Assembly: GCA_035772735.1 (NCBI GenBank)
Contig: JASDFA010000007.1
Span: 72,206,501-72,270,500 of the forward strand
Origin: Datura wrightii
Taxonomy: Eukaryota > Streptophyta > Magnoliopsida > Solanales > Solanaceae
Direction: 5' to 3'
Length of the DNA: 64,000 bases
How positions within the stretch are numbered: the stretch's first letter is position 1; each line of letters begins with the position of its first letter. The notes below the pieces were generated by a model. That model saw only the letters and a list, made by a program, of their open reading frames with translations. It did not search any database and was not told the origin of the DNA. The position numbers and the translations under genes were made by a program. Below are positions 45,343 to 57,783 of the stretch, one piece after another.

Positions 45343-46415
45343 GGATAGTGGCAAGAAATGAGATAGTAACTTGCATCTAACAACTGTAGGAAGAGTCATG
45401 CTAGTTTAATTATGTCTGGAAAAGTCAACCTAAAACCAACCAAGTGTCATTGCCCTAGTTTGTCATCATTATCGAAATACAATCAAGCTTGCATTCGTTT
45501 GTAGCTTGTCTTTATATTTGAAGTTTGGTATTTTAATTTTCTCAAACCAATCTCCAATTTATTTGTTTCATAGATTAGTGAAATCAAAGTGACAAAATTA
45601 TAATGATTAAATTGACAAGTCCCTATGGTACGATATCTGGACTTAATAATCCTATATTACTTGGTGATTGAATGTGCTTGGGGGACATCAAGCCTCCTAT
45701 TTATAAGTACACTACGCAATTCACACATAAATAAGACTCTACTAGACACGACTCATAGAATCCCTACGATGAACTGCTCTGATACCAAGTCTGTAACACC
45801 CCAAACCTAGGGAGGCATGACTGGTACCGAGTGCAACCCCTGATATGACCATATGCGATGCTCAAAAATAAAATAAAGGCCAGAACCGATAGGGTTTGGC
45901 AACACAACAACTGTAAAATCAAAATAAGATGATAGACTACAGTGGAAGTTGGCTAACAGACCAACTAATAGATACACAATAGGCCTTTAAGGCCACAAAA
46001 TGGAAAACAACTATACAATAAGGCCCTTTTGCCTTCAACAACATACAAACACCACAAGAACGTCTACGAGCCTCAATAAATACAACATTAATAAAACGAT
46101 CGGGACATGGCCACGAACTACCCATTACACAAATATCTGGCAACTCCAGAAAACTTGGGGCTTTACTGACTTAGCTAGAACTCCACTCAGTAACAAAGAA
46201 CTCAATCTACCTACCGATCAATACCTTTAGACATGAATCCAGTGCCCCAACTAGAGCGTCAATACAAAAATGTACCAAATATGTAAGGTGGAAATGATAA
46301 CAAGGTACAAATTAGAGATAAATAGATATATTGGATGTTATTGGAGAAGAAATTGAACTTAAGCAAACACATAGAACCCACCTGGCCCCTTATAACGCTC
46401 AAACTCACTTTTCCT
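45343..46415 (-). mobile_element. TKg: leader, primer site and partial LTR of another chromovirus-like element
   Basis: TGCTCTGATACCA at 45775–45787 is an initiator tRNA-Met primer site with one mismatch. The LTR begins four bases later with TGTAACACCCCAAACC at 45792. The tract 45700–45760 matches the leader of the other copies ('actctac', 'ttcacac', 'cataa'). The LTR keeps a decayed 'aatgtaccaaatatgtaagg' block at about 46270 and ends where the ATc LTR begins. Positions 45343–45690 are non-coding and contain no readable gag. TKd inserted into this element's internal part. Confidence 0.68.
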
Positions 46416-46534
46416 GACAAAATATGAAGCGGACGTTGTCAAAAAAGAACCCAACAAAGAGGTTGGGGTCAAACCCACAGGGAACAAGGTAAGATCTAGA
46501 CTAATAACAGCAGTTAAACTTGTTGGTAAGTAAT
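46416..46534 (-). repeat. ATc 3' LTR, outer end (left of TKh)
   Basis: The tract after about 46416 (TGACAAAATATG) contains 'ggttggggtcaaacccacagg', the complement of the terminal 'tgtgggtttgacccc' of Athila-type LTRs. The LTR is split at GTAAT (46530–46534) by TKh and resumes at 56272. The exact outer end is uncertain within about 20 bp (46416 or 46437). Confidence 0.65.
46530..46534. repeat. Target-site duplication GTAAT, left copy (TKh)
   Basis: GTAAT directly precedes the LTR; the right copy at 56267–56271 reads GTTAT, one substitution. Confidence 0.75.
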
Positions 46535-48817
46535 TGTCACGACCCAAACTTTGGCCTAGATAGAGACACGGGACAAGGAACCCCGAGGGACTCCAAATAG
46601 ACCCATGGCATGAACATAACATCTAACTCAATCATAAAAGCAAAAGATCAACATGATAAACATAACGAAAGTCCGAAATAAGCATAACATCAGAAATACA
46701 CATGAATCTGAAGCTAACTACATTCTATGTATGAATGCATCTAATACTAATGAGTTGATGGGACAAGACCCCAACTAACTCTCTAAGTGTGAAATTGAAT
46801 ACATAAAGAAAACAGATAAAGCATGATCCTCGGGAGATGCGGATCAACAGATGTGGGATGCTAACTCTGAAAGGCTAGGTAAGGACGAGGCTAAGTCTTA
46901 ATATTGGGGCATGTATCATAAAATGATATAGCATAGAGTATGAGGTCAGTACGTGGAATGTACTGAGTATGCAAGGTAAGTAAAACCACTTAATTAAGTA
47001 AAATTATTTAAAACATTAATAATATAAACATGATCCAAACAAGAATCTGAGAGTAGGCTTGCATGCTATTTTTCTGAAATCATGATCTGAACATAACATA
47101 ACATCATAACTGAATCGAATGACCCAAAGCTTAAATTTGATCATCGTATGTAAAAATGAACATTGGGTCAAACCTCTTTTAGAGCATCTATATATTTCAG
47201 GATTGATAAACATGCATAACTAAAATCATGAGGAAAATTGGGAGACTCGTCTTATAACTGACATACCACGATAGAGCTTATGTGGTCCCAACTATCACAC
47301 TCAAGTCCATAGAGCCGTCCAAAGCCTTTTCAGGGCTAAGAATGATACCATGATATCGATATCAAATTTGAGGCCCTATTGGGGTAGGGTATAGCTCACA
47401 AAGGAGGTACCAAAATAATATATATATAACCTATGTTGGCGCGTAGTTCTTAGGCATTGGGCGATCGACACTTAGCCTACTCAGTGGTAGACACTACTCC
47501 CAAAAACATGCATATGCTCTCCATCATTTTTCAATGAAGCTCACCATCGTCTATTGATGAAGCTCAATAATCAAAAACATCTCAAATCTGAAATCATATA
47601 TGAGAAGCTTTAGCTAAAACCATACCATAAGCTGAAAATAATTGGGAGTCCTCACTCCAAAATCAAGTGGTAAGCTTATTCGGGAAATCATAAATCATAC
47701 TTGAAAATATGGGCATTGCCTGTTACTTTAACATGCTTGAAAAATACATAAATCCCTTGAAAACATGATCATAAACATAGCTAACTTGAAAACATGCTTT
47801 TCATCAATAATATCTTAGCATACTTGAACATTCATCATAAATCTCAACTCTCATGAACTTCTCTTAAATGGGCATCTTAATTTATAAAACTTAAGACATT
47901 ATTTTAATTGAAAACAATGTAAAACTTGCCCATGAATCATAACTCAAAAGTAAAAACACATTTAGATCATACTCATGTAGAAAACTAGGAATTTCAAGCA
48001 TTGGATTAAAACCCCATAGAATCAACATATGAATTTTCATGATTTAGAGAGAGATTAGGCATAGGTGTGAATGGATTCATCCATTCATAACCCTATATAC
48101 CTGAGGAATATATGATTTACCACTCCTTGATTACCCAATGTAAGATTGAAGAAAAGCTTTAAGAAAACCTACACTTGATCACCTATTAATCCTTCAATTT
48201 GCATGAATGGATGTAAATGAGCATAGAAGGGATTTACCCTTCCGAAAACACTTCATTTCGAGCCTAAAACTACGTAGTTTAGGACCCTAGGACTTAAGAA
48301 TGAAGAAAATACCCTTAGTGAATTTCTTGAAAATTCTGCACTGCTAGTGACAAAGGATGACAGAATGATCCGTCGTTACCACTCGTTGCTACTCCCTAAG
48401 TTCAGGTCTCTGGTCCTTCACCATGATTGGACAGGACTGGGTCGTTGCTAGCTTCAACAACTCATTTCTTCCCATCGTCATCATCACTACCTTAACCTGG
48501 GATCCCTTTCCACGACTGCTGACAATGACCTATTGTTAATCACAACGAGTTGTTCTACGACTCGTTACTTCCTCCTTGACCAAGGGTCAGTCTCACCACG
48601 ACAACAAACAACGACTCGTTACATCTAGCAATGGGTCTTTCCTAGACCCGTTACTCCCAACTCCGACCCTGCAGTAGCGCACCACGGACACCTCCAACGG
48701 ATCGTTGGTGGCACCAACGATCTGTACCTTGACCCGTTCTGTGAAAAATTCCAAAATTTCTGCCACTTTCCATTTTTAAATCCCATGTCTAGTCTTAGGA
48801 ACTTCCGGGGTATTATA
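46535..48817 (-). repeat. TKh 3' LTR
   Basis: 2283 bp, TGTCACGACCC to GGTATTATA (family ACA end mutated). The hairpin TATCAT-AAA-ATGATA is at 46914–46928. The motif cluster at about 48360–48740 is degenerate, with forms such as 'aacgactcgtt' and 'acgagttgt'. Confidence 0.92.
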
Positions 48818-48850
48818 ATATCTCCCCCTTGGGAAAATTCGTCCTCAAAT
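48818..48850 (-). other. TKh polypurine tract
   Basis: ATATCTCCCCCTTGGG follows the LTR end; 'attcgtcctcaaatgt' comes next, as in the other copies. Confidence 0.88.
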
Positions 48851-49059
48851 GTGGGAACGTATATAAAACAGAGAAATGCAATTGTCATACTCTATTATTG
48901 ATCATATAATCTGAAAACTGATGGAATGACTAACTTCGATTCAAACTACATGGCTGAACTAAATTCATGAATCATATACACATCCATATAAATGAAAGAA
49001 ACTGGGGCACATGAACTCAACACGAAATTGAATAGAGGTTTAGGTCAAAAACTGATACC

Positions 49060-50627
49060 TCGAGGGGGAACTGAGCCAGTAGATTATAAATGTGGGTATC
49101 TAGACATCATGTCTGCTTCGACTTCCCACTTAGCTCCCTCAACATGTTGATTCCTCCACAAAACCTGACTGAAGCTACTTCCTTGTTACTTAGCCTTCGA
49201 ACCTAACGATCCAGTATTTCCATCGGAACCCCTCATAACTAAGGCTGTCTTTCACACTGACATTGTCCGCCGGGAAAACTAGACCTAGATCACCCAAGAA
49301 CTTCTTTAAGAGCGATAAATGAAAAATAGGTAAACAGAAGCTAATTCTGAGGGCAACTCCAACTCATATGCCACCTTGCCAACCCACTTCACAATCTAGT
49401 AGGGGCCAATATAACGAGGACCAAGTTTTCCTTTCTGTCCAAACCTCATCACCCCCTTTATGGGAGACACCTTCAGAAACACCCAATCATCCACTTTGAA
49501 CTCAAGTCTCTCCTTCTCATATAGGCATACGACTTTTGGCGACTTTGAGCTATTTTTAGCCTGTCCCGTATGAGCTGCACCTTCTCCATAGCCTCATGGA
49601 CTGAATCTGGCCCTATCATTGCAGCTTCACCAACTTCAACCAACCAATAGGCGATCTACATATTCGCCCATAGAGAGCCTCAAACGGAGCCATTTGAATA
49701 CTGGCATGGTAGTTGTTATTGTACACAAACTCAATAAGAGGCAAATGATCATCCCAACTGCCCTTGAAGTCAATCACACATGCTGTCAACATATCCTCGA
49801 GAGTCTGAATGGTTCGCTCTTTTTGACCATCCAATTGTGGGTGAAATGTTGTACTGAGCTTAACCTGAGTATCAAGTCCTTTTTGAAACGACCTCGAAAA
49901 TTGAGAGGTAAATTGAGCACCTCTATCTGATATGATGGACAAGGGCACTCCATGGAACTGAACTAGCTATCGGATGTATAGTTTTGCATAATCCTTCACT
50001 GAATCTGTGGTTTTGACCGGTAGAAAATAAGCGGCCATGGTCAACCTGACTACGACAACCCAAATGGATTCATAATACTAACGGGTGCGAGGCAACCCTA
50101 TTATGAAGTCCATATTGATTTCTTCCACTTCTTTGTAGGAATACTGATATCCTGAAGTACACCTCCCGGTCTCTGATGCTCATCCTTCACTTGCTGACAG
50201 TTTGGAACTTAGCCACAAATTCTTCTATGTCCTTCTTCATGCTATTCCACCAATAGACTTCCCGCAGGTCATGGTACATCTTGGTGGCACCGAGATGTAT
50301 AGAATACCTAGATCTGTGAGCCTCGTACGACATCTAATTCCTCAGATCATCAATATTCGAAACACATAGGCGACCCTGGTATCGAAGCACACCATCTCCC
50401 CTTTTGGAGAAGACCTCTACCTTCTGATTTTGAACGGCTTCCTTTAACTTTACCCAAATGGGATCCTCATCTTGTATAACTCTTACATCAGTCACCAAGG
50501 ACAATTCTGATCCATTCTGAACAATAACACTGCTATCGGTAGAGTCCACCAACCGAACTACCAACCTTGCAAGTCGATGCACATCTTTCACCAACTCCTT
50601 TATCCCCCCCATCCACGTGGGACACAC
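49060..50627 (-). pseudogene. TKh integrase and chromodomain
   Basis: The linker 50627–50334 ends GGDGVLRYQGRLCVSNIDDL. The zinc module (about 50330–50180) keeps its His pair but loses the Cys pair by frameshift. The core is open 49948–49616 with PLSIISDRGAQFTSQFSRSF and DGQKERTIQTLED, so the second Asp and the Glu are present. LPLIEFVYNNNYHASIQMAP follows. The GPY/F module at 49500–49290 is frameshifted but keeps RYIGPY-like residues. In the chromodomain (49240–49060) one base is missing after KEVASV, which shifts the frame before the usual aromatic residue. Stop at LDR, as in TKf. Confidence 0.87.
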
Positions 50628-50655
50628 TATCCATAGAGAGTCTACTAAGTGTGTC

Positions 50656-52052
50656 TTATACTACTTTGGCCTTGCTCGGATGGTTAATGACACTCATATC
50701 ATAGTCCTTGAGTAGCTCCAACCACCTCCTTTGACGAAGATTGAGATCCTTCTGGGTAAACACATATTGTAGCCTCTTATGGTCCGTAAACACATCTACA
50801 TGGACCCTGTACAAATAATGTCTCCATACCATCAAAGCGAGTACCACCATCGCAAATTCAAGATCATGGGTCGGGTAATTCTTCTCATGAACTTTCAGTT
50901 GTCTAGAAGCATGTGCTATAACCTTATCATACTGCATCAATACACAACCAAGTCCGATTCTAGAAGCATCACAATATACCACAAACCCATTGGTACCCTC
51001 GGGTAGGGTTAATAATGGTGCTAAGGTCAGTTGAGTCTTCAACTTTTGAAAGCTCCTATCACAAGCCTCCAGCCATTTGGACTTCACTTTCTTTTGAATC
51101 GATTTGGTCAATGGCACTGTGATAGATGAGGAACCCTCAACAAATCTCTTATAGTACCCAGCTAAGCCCAAGAAACTCCTGATATCTGAAGGATTCATCG
51201 GTCTAGCCAATTCTTCACTGCTTCTATTTTCTGAGAGTCCACATTTATTCCCTCATTCGATACCATGTCGCCCAAAAATGCCATTGAAGTAAACCAAAAC
51301 TCGCACTTGCTGAATTTAAGATATACTTAGAGATCCTTGAGAGTCTGTACTACCATCCTCAAATGAGTGGCATGCTCCTCCTTGCTCCAAGAGTAAATCA
51401 GGATGTCATCAATAAACACGATCACAAACATATCCAGGTATGGCTTGAACACCTTGTTCATCAAGTCCATAAAAGTCGCAGGAGCATTCATTTGTCCAAA
51501 AGACATAACTACAAACTCATAATGACCATACTGCATCCTGAAGGCTGTCTTCGACATGTCGCTCTCCCGAACTCTAAGCTGATGGTACCCGGATCTGAGA
51601 TCTATCTTCGAAAAGAACTTGGCACCCTAAAGCTGGTAAAACAAATCATCAATCCTGGGTAGAGGATACCTTTTCTTGATGGTGACATTCTTCAATTTTC
51701 GATAATCAATACACATATGAAGAGATCCATCCTTTTTACGGATAAAGAAAACTGGTGCACCCAATAGGGACTTTCTTGGTCTGATGAAACCATTATCTAA
51801 AAAGTCCTTCAACTGCTCCTTCAACTCCTTTAACTCGTTTGGGGCCATTCTATATGGAGGAATAGATATAGGCTTTGTATCGAGAAGAAGGTCAATACCA
51901 AAATCAATCTCCCGCTCGGGAGGGATTCTCGGTAGATCATCTGGGAAGACTTGTGGATACTCGCTTACTATTGGGACTGGTTGGATAGTCAGGGTCTCGA
52001 ATGTTGCATCCTCAACCCTAACTAGATGGTATACAAAACCCTTGGAGATCAT
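50656..52052 (-). pseudogene. TKh reverse transcriptase and RNase H
   Basis: The frame is open 52052–51627 with FPQVFPDDLPRIPPEREIDF, MAPNELKELKEQLKDFLDNG, RKKDGSLHMCIDYRKLKNV and PLPRIDDLF, then one stop, then 51557–51327 with MSFGQMNAPATFMDLMNKVF and FIDD (VIVFIDDILIYS). The thumb and RNase H form one open frame 51210–50656 (FLGLAGYYKRFVEGSS, VVYCDASRIGLGCVLM, SRQLKVHEKNYPTHDLEFA, DVFTDHKRLQYVFTQKDLN). This is the longest intact RNase H in the window, with conserved Asp residues visible. Confidence 0.92.
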
Positions 52053-52480
52053 CTTTTTGGCCTTAAGGTAGGAATGAAACGACCTATAGGCACAACTGAA
52101 CTACCCTTCCACTCTATGACTGGCTCACATGGAAATCTGAACTCAACTACCCTGGTTCTATAATTAACCGAGGCATAACATGCAAATAGCCAATCCATTC
52201 CAAGGATAACATCCAAATCAGTCATGACTAATTCTACTAGAGCTGCTGAAGTGACTTTCTGAAGGACTGTGACCAGGCAACTTCTATACACCCATCTAGC
52301 TATAACTGAATCACCCACTAGAGTAGAGATTGAAAAGGGTTATGATAAGACTTCGAGACTAACTCTGAAACTACTACCACATAAGGTGTCACAAAAGACA
52401 AGGTATCCCTTGGATCTAACAAAGCATATACATCGAGATGGAAAAATCGTAACGTACCAGTAACTACATTCGAGGAGACC
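52049..52480 (-). pseudogene. TKh protease
   Basis: The active-site loop reads LLDPRDTLSFVTPY, so the Gly-Ala after Asp-Pro has become Arg-Asp, which should abolish activity. After a frameshift near 52318, VIARWVYRSCLVTVLQKVT and VILGMDWLFACYASVNYRTR are open to 52049. Confidence 0.86.
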
Positions 52481-53685
52481 TCCTGCTCCTGCCACGATGC
52501 TAAGGCATAGAATCTATTTTTGCCCTGATCGCCACCTATGCTAGTAGATGCCCCCTGTTGTGCTAGGCGTACAGGTGGAGCTGCTGAATTGGAAGCTAGA
52601 CCTCGGCCCATATCATGGCCCTATCTAGCTGTTGGGTAATCTCTGAGAATATATCTAGGATTCCGACACTCGAAACAAGCACTTGTACCCGCCAAGCACT
52701 TACCCGTGCGCCCCCGACCATACCTGTTACAAATTGGGATACTAAAATTTGTGGGCCTGCTGCTCTGACCCCTATATCCTAATGCTCACCCTCCCTGATC
52801 ATGCCTAGGTCTGGATGGCACATTCACCACTGATGATGCTAGGGCTGAAGATCTCTGGTGGGTATGCTGTCGGTGCCCACCACCTGGCCTCGATTGAGAG
52901 AATCTGTAGCTCTCTATCCTGGACCTCTCGGCCTCTCTCTCCCTCATATGCACCATCTCCATCTTCTGGGCGTATAAGACTATCTGAGGGAAATCCATAT
53001 CCTGATGGAGCATAGCGGTCCTGCAATCCTTGTCTAAATAGTCCACCACCCAATGAACAATCTTGCTCACTCGCGCCCTTAGATCAATCACTAACTCTAG
53101 GGAATACTTTGACAAACGAGTGAACTCAAGGTCATACTATTGCACCGTCATCTTCCCCTACTTAAGATTCATGAACTATGCCCCCTTCAACTCCCTCATC
53201 TTATGAGGGAAAAACCGATCTAGAAAAGCAACGTGGATCTCCTCCCAACTGATAATGCATGCTCCGGCTACCCTACTATTTTTCCACTGTCTAAACCAAA
53301 TGTGTGCAACCCCCTTCCACTAATATGAGGCAAACTCAGCACACTCAGCTCCATTCACCCCCATGACCTGGGTGATCTTTACAATCTCGTCGATAAAATC
53401 ATACCGATCCTCGTCCACTTTTGACCCAAGAAACTCTGGTGGGTTCATCCTCAAGAAATCTCTGACTCGAGCTGCTGCCGCATTCCCGTTCTGCGAGACA
53501 TGTGCCACTGCTTGCTGGTTGACCTGGGTGGTCAAATCCTACGCTAGCATCTGAATCGCTACCCTAAATTTAGCGTGGGCAACCAGCTCCTATGCATGGT
53601 GCTCCTGGACTGGTTGGGCTTGTTGGTACCCGTCTCCAATGTTGTCCTCATGGACATTTCTATTTCCATTCCTCCTACCATTAAC
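52481..53685 (-). pseudogene. TKh gag without start codon
   Basis: The place where sister copies start ATG-AAT-GGT reads TTA-ATG-GT (about 53685), so the usual start Met is lost. Open parts are 53535–53320 (TTQVNQQAVAHVSQNGNAAA, FLRMNPPEFLGSKVDE), 53115–52786 (MSKYSLELVIDLRARVSKIV, LHQDMDFPQIVLYAQ) and 52611–52481 (end of gag, GGDQGKNRFYALAS). The zinc knuckles at about 52740–52650 keep CNRYGRGRTGKC-type and CFECRNPRYILRDY-type residues with lost Cys/His. HQDMDFPQ here is the reference for the stop seen in TKa. Confidence 0.87.
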
Positions 53686-53892
53686 TCTACGGGGATCTGT
53701 GATTCTACAATCGCGAATTGCACAAGTTAGAAGGATAGGGAGACATTTCATCGCACGACATAGATTATGAAAGAAGGGAACATTTCCTAAACGTGTTGTA
53801 GCCTCTTCTTCATAAGTGTGGAATGCTTCACACCCATAAAAAACTCTACTTAACGCGGCTTTAAAGAACCCTAGGACACTTCAAAACCTAAT

Positions 53893-53905
53893 GTTCTTAT
53901 ACAAA
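53893..53905 (-). other. TKh primer-binding site, decayed
   Basis: GTTCTTATACAAA stands where GGCTCTGATACCA is expected, 3 bp from the LTR start, with four substitutions. The priming function must have been lost after insertion. Confidence 0.75.
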
Positions 53906-54557
53906 GTTTGTCATGACTCGAACATAGACCCGAATCGAGACACGGGACAAGGAACCCCGAGGGACTTCAAGTCGACCCATGGCATGAACATACCATCTAA
54001 CTCAATCATAAAAGAGGATGATCAACATGATAAACTTAGCGGAAGTATAAAATAACCATAACATCATAAATACACACGAATCTCAAGCTGATTACATTCT
54101 TTGTCTAAAAGTCTCTAATACTGATGAGTTGATGGGAGAAGACCCCAAATAACTCTCTAAGTCTGAAACTGAATACATAAAGAAAAATGATAAAGCATGA
54201 TCCTCTAGAGATGCGGATAAACAGATGTGGGATGCTTACTCTGAAAGGCTGGGTAAGGACGAGGCTAAGTCTGAATACCGGGGCCTGTATCATAAAATGA
54301 TATAGCATAGAGTATGCGGTTAGTACGTGGAATGTACTGAGTATGCAAGGTAAGTAAAACCTTTTAATTAAGTAAAATCATTTAAAACATGCATAATATA
54401 AAACATGATCAAAACAAGAATTTGATAGTAGGCTTTCATGCTATTTTTCTGGAATCATGATCTGAAAATAACATAACATAATAACTGAATGGAATGACCC
54501 AAAGCTTAAATCTAATAATCGTAAGTAAAACTGAACATTTGGTCAAACCTCTTTTAG

Positions 54558-54560
<3 letters not shown>

Positions 54561-54590
<30 letters not shown>
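54561..54590. repeat. (AT)15 microsatellite
   Basis: Thirty bases of perfect AT repeat lie in the TKh 5' LTR. The corresponding place in the 3' LTR (about 47188) reads 'catctatatatttcagg'. Confidence 0.95.
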
Positions 54591-54592
<2 letters not shown>

Positions 54593-54814
54593 CATGAATG
54601 ATAAACATGCATATCTAAAATCATGAGGAACAATGGGAGACTCGTCTTATAACCAACATACCATGATAGAGCATATATGCTCCCAACTATCACACTCAAG
54701 TGGGTAGAGCCGTCCAAAGCCTTGCCAGGGCTAAGGACGATACCATGATTTCGATATCAAGCTCGAGGCCCAATAGGGGCAGGGGATAGCTCACAAGGGA
54801 GGTCCCAAAGTAAT

Positions 54815-54863
54815 GTGTATATATATGTGTGTGTATTTATATATATATATATATATATATATA
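54815..54863. repeat. (TG/TA) compound microsatellite
   Basis: A mixed TG/TA stretch is followed by (TA)13 at 54838–54863. The partner LTR has only 'aatatatatataacc' at about 47414. Confidence 0.92.
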
Positions 54864-56266
54864 AGTAATAACTTACGTTGGCGGGTAGTTCTAAGGCATA
54901 GGGTGATCAACCCTTAGCCTACTCGGTGCTACACACTACTCCCAAAAATATGCATATGCTCTCCATCGTTTTTCAACCAAGCTCATGATGAAGCTCAGTA
55001 ATCAAAAAAATCCACAAAACTGAAATCATATATGAGAAGCTTTAGCTCATACCATGCCATAAGCTGAAAATAACTGGGAGTCTTCACTCCAAAACCATGT
55101 GGTAAGCTTATTCAGGAAATCATAAATCATACTTGAACATATGTGCATTGCCCGATACTATAACATGCTGGAAAAATACATAAATTGCATGAAAACATGA
55201 TCATAAACATGGGTAACTTGAAAACATGCTTTTCATCAATAATATCTCATCATACTTGAACATTCATCATAAATATCAACTTTCAAGAACTTCTCATAAA
55301 TGGGCATTTTAATTTATAAAACTTGAAAAATGATTTTAATTGAAAACAATGCAAAACTTGGCCATGAATCATAACTCAATAGTAAAACACATTTAGATCA
55401 TGCCCATGTAGAAAATTAGGAATTTCATGCATTGGGTTAAAACCCCATAGAATCAACATATGAATTTCAATGATTTAGAGAGAGATTGGGCATGGGTGTG
55501 AACTAATTCAACCATTCATAACCTACATACCTGAGGAAGATATGATTTTACCACTCCTTGATTTCGCAAGGAAAGATTGAAGAAACGCTTGAAGAAAACC
55601 TACACTTGATCACCTCCTAATCCTTCAATATTCATGCATGGATGTGAATGAGCCTAGGAGGGCTTTACCCTTCATAAAACACTTCATTTCAAGCCTAAAA
55701 AAATGTAGTTTAGGACCCTAGGGCTTTGGAATGACAAAAATACCCTTACTAAATTTCTTTAAAATTCTACACTACAGTGACAATGGACGACAGAACAATC
55801 CATCGTGAGCTCCTACGGTTCGTCATTACCTCCTTTTTCTACTCCCTGTGTTTAGGTCTCTGATCCTTCACCACGACCGGATAGGACGGGTCATTGCTAG
55901 CTTTAACGACTCATTGCTGCTAGTCGTTGTCATCACAGCCTTAACTTGGGATCCCTTTCCATGACTGCTGACCACTACCTGTTGTTACTTACAAGGAGTA
56001 ATTCTACATCTCGTTACTTCCTCCTTGACCAAGGGTCAGTATCACAATGACCATAAACAACGACTCATTATATCTAGCAGTGGGTCGTTCCTATACCCGT
56101 TACTCCCGACTCTGACCCTGCAGTACCTCACCATGAACACCTCCAAAGGGTTGTTGGTGGCACCAACGATCCATACCTTGACCCCTTCTATGAAAAATTA
56201 CCATATTTCTACCACTTTCCATTTTTAAATCCTAGGTCTAGTATTAGGCACTTTTGGGGTATTACG

Positions 56267-56271
56267 GTTAT
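56267..56271. repeat. Target-site duplication GTTAT, right copy (TKh)
   Basis: It differs by one base from GTAAT at 46530–46534; the ATc LTR resumes afterwards. Confidence 0.72.
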
Positions 56272-57783
56272 CTCCAAATTGGGGGTTTTGAAGAAAAAAC
56301 AATAATAAATCAAGATTGTAATTGTGGTTGTTATAAAGATTTGAAAATAACTAGGGTAAGTGTTCACCATGGGCTTGGGGTATACACGTGATCAATCCCA
56401 ATACTTGTAGAACTGATAACTAGGGCTCATCCAAACGACTGGGTCATCCCTATTGGATAACTATACACAATTACTGGGTCAGGTCTTATGAGCGATTTCA
56501 AACTAACCATTATCAACGTGTCCCAAATTAACTTTCCTAACAACTCAAGTCACACAATGATCATAAAAATCAAGGCTTAGTTGTAATTCTCTTTTCCTAA
56601 TCTCTACATCTCTAGGTAAGAAAGTAAAGAATTCGGGCAAGTCCTAACATTGCACACCATTAAGAAACATTTAAAAATAAAGAGAATACAATACAAGTAT
56701 TTAGCATTTGTTTTGAATCACTTTATGTAACCCTATTTCGTTAATCCACCATGGTTTACACAACCTTAGTTGTGGATGTTTTAGCCTCTCATGATTGTAA
56801 GATTGTGATTAACATTCATAGACAAACACATAATTAAATACTTACAACAATAATTGGTAGAAAACCTGTTTTGAATATTGATGAACAAAATCAAGAACAA
56901 TCGATAAAACCAAGTGTTGATATCAAGAATTGCTCTCCAAAACATGATAATAATTAACAACTAAAACTTCTCTCAATGTAATCACACATCCACCGCTCAC
57001 TAACTACTAAAACAAAACATAAAAGGTACTTATTCAGGCATCAAAAACCTTTTCCTAAGCTAACAGGGAAATTTCCATATCTAGCGTCGACTAATCCTAT
57101 GACTGATCATACGACTTGTAACAGGATTGTAGGCGTCGTACCTGGCTCTCGTACATTCCTTGTCTGCTACAGAATTTACTAAGTGTTGGGAACTAGTACG
57201 ATTCATACCATGGTCCTATGAGTCATTCAATCCATCCGTCAATTGGCCCTGAGAATGTTGACATCTTCTGAAGTTTTCTATGAGTGTTGTGGTACACCTC
57301 ATACTTTTCTCCTATGACTCGTACATACTTGTTGCATCTAGAATTCTACCAAGTCTTGAAGAATCACTAAATCTCCTAACGACTCATGGTATGGGTCATA
57401 AGTAGATGTTACGATTGTGGGTTCCACCCGTACTAAGAGACTGCTTGTGCAAATTTTCTATGAAGATTTCCACGACTTCGGGTACGGCTCCTACCATCTT
57501 GGTACAACTTATACTAAGAGTCGTACTATGCCTTCACATTGTTTCAGCCTTCTGAGGTATTCCATGAGTCTCAGAACGATCGTAAAATCCAGGCATGGCT
57601 CGTACTGAGATTGATCCTTGGCTGATTTTCTGCACTTTTATGCATCTTTTGCACATTTTTGATCCAACACCTATTTTCCTTGACAACAAAGTAAAAGAAA
57701 CTCATACCCATATAAACATTCCTAAGTCAATGATATTTTCTTAGTTTTAAGTGTCAAAAGTGCTATAAACTCACATCACATCA
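56272..57783 (-). repeat. ATc 3' LTR, main part
   Basis: Read on the minus strand, the LTR begins TGATGTGATGTGAG at 57783, directly after the polypurine tract. A cluster of motifs at about 57060–57610 repeats variants of ATGACTCGTAC / GAGTCGTAC ('cctatgactcgtac', 'aagagtcgtactatg', 'atggctcgtactgag'). Together with 46416–46534 the LTR is about 1.63 kb. There is no coding sequence. Confidence 0.75.

Larger units (their letters stand above)
46535..56266 (-). mobile_element. TKh: complete chromovirus, 9.7 kb, inserted in ATc LTR
   Basis: A minus-strand element with LTRs 46535–48817 and 53909–56266, a polypurine tract, chromodomain, integrase, RNase H, RT, protease, gag and a mutated primer site. 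The flanking 5-mers differ at one position. The gag start codon is lost, the zinc-binding module of integrase and the chromodomain are frameshifted, and the protease active site is altered, so the copy is inactive. Its U3 motif cluster is poorer than in the other elements. Confidence 0.93.
53909..56266 (-). repeat. TKh 5' LTR
   Basis: 2358 bp, TGTCATGACTCG to GGTATTACG. The hairpin TATCAT-AAA-ATGATA is at 54288–54302. Two AT-rich microsatellites (54561–54590, 54838–54863) are expanded here but not in the partner LTR. Confidence 0.92.

Noticed and set aside
45698..45712. TATA box (TTATAAATAG on the minus strand) as a promoter
   Set aside because: It lies between the primer site and the expected gag of TKg, and the tract is homologous to the leader of other copies, so it is probably a chance match.
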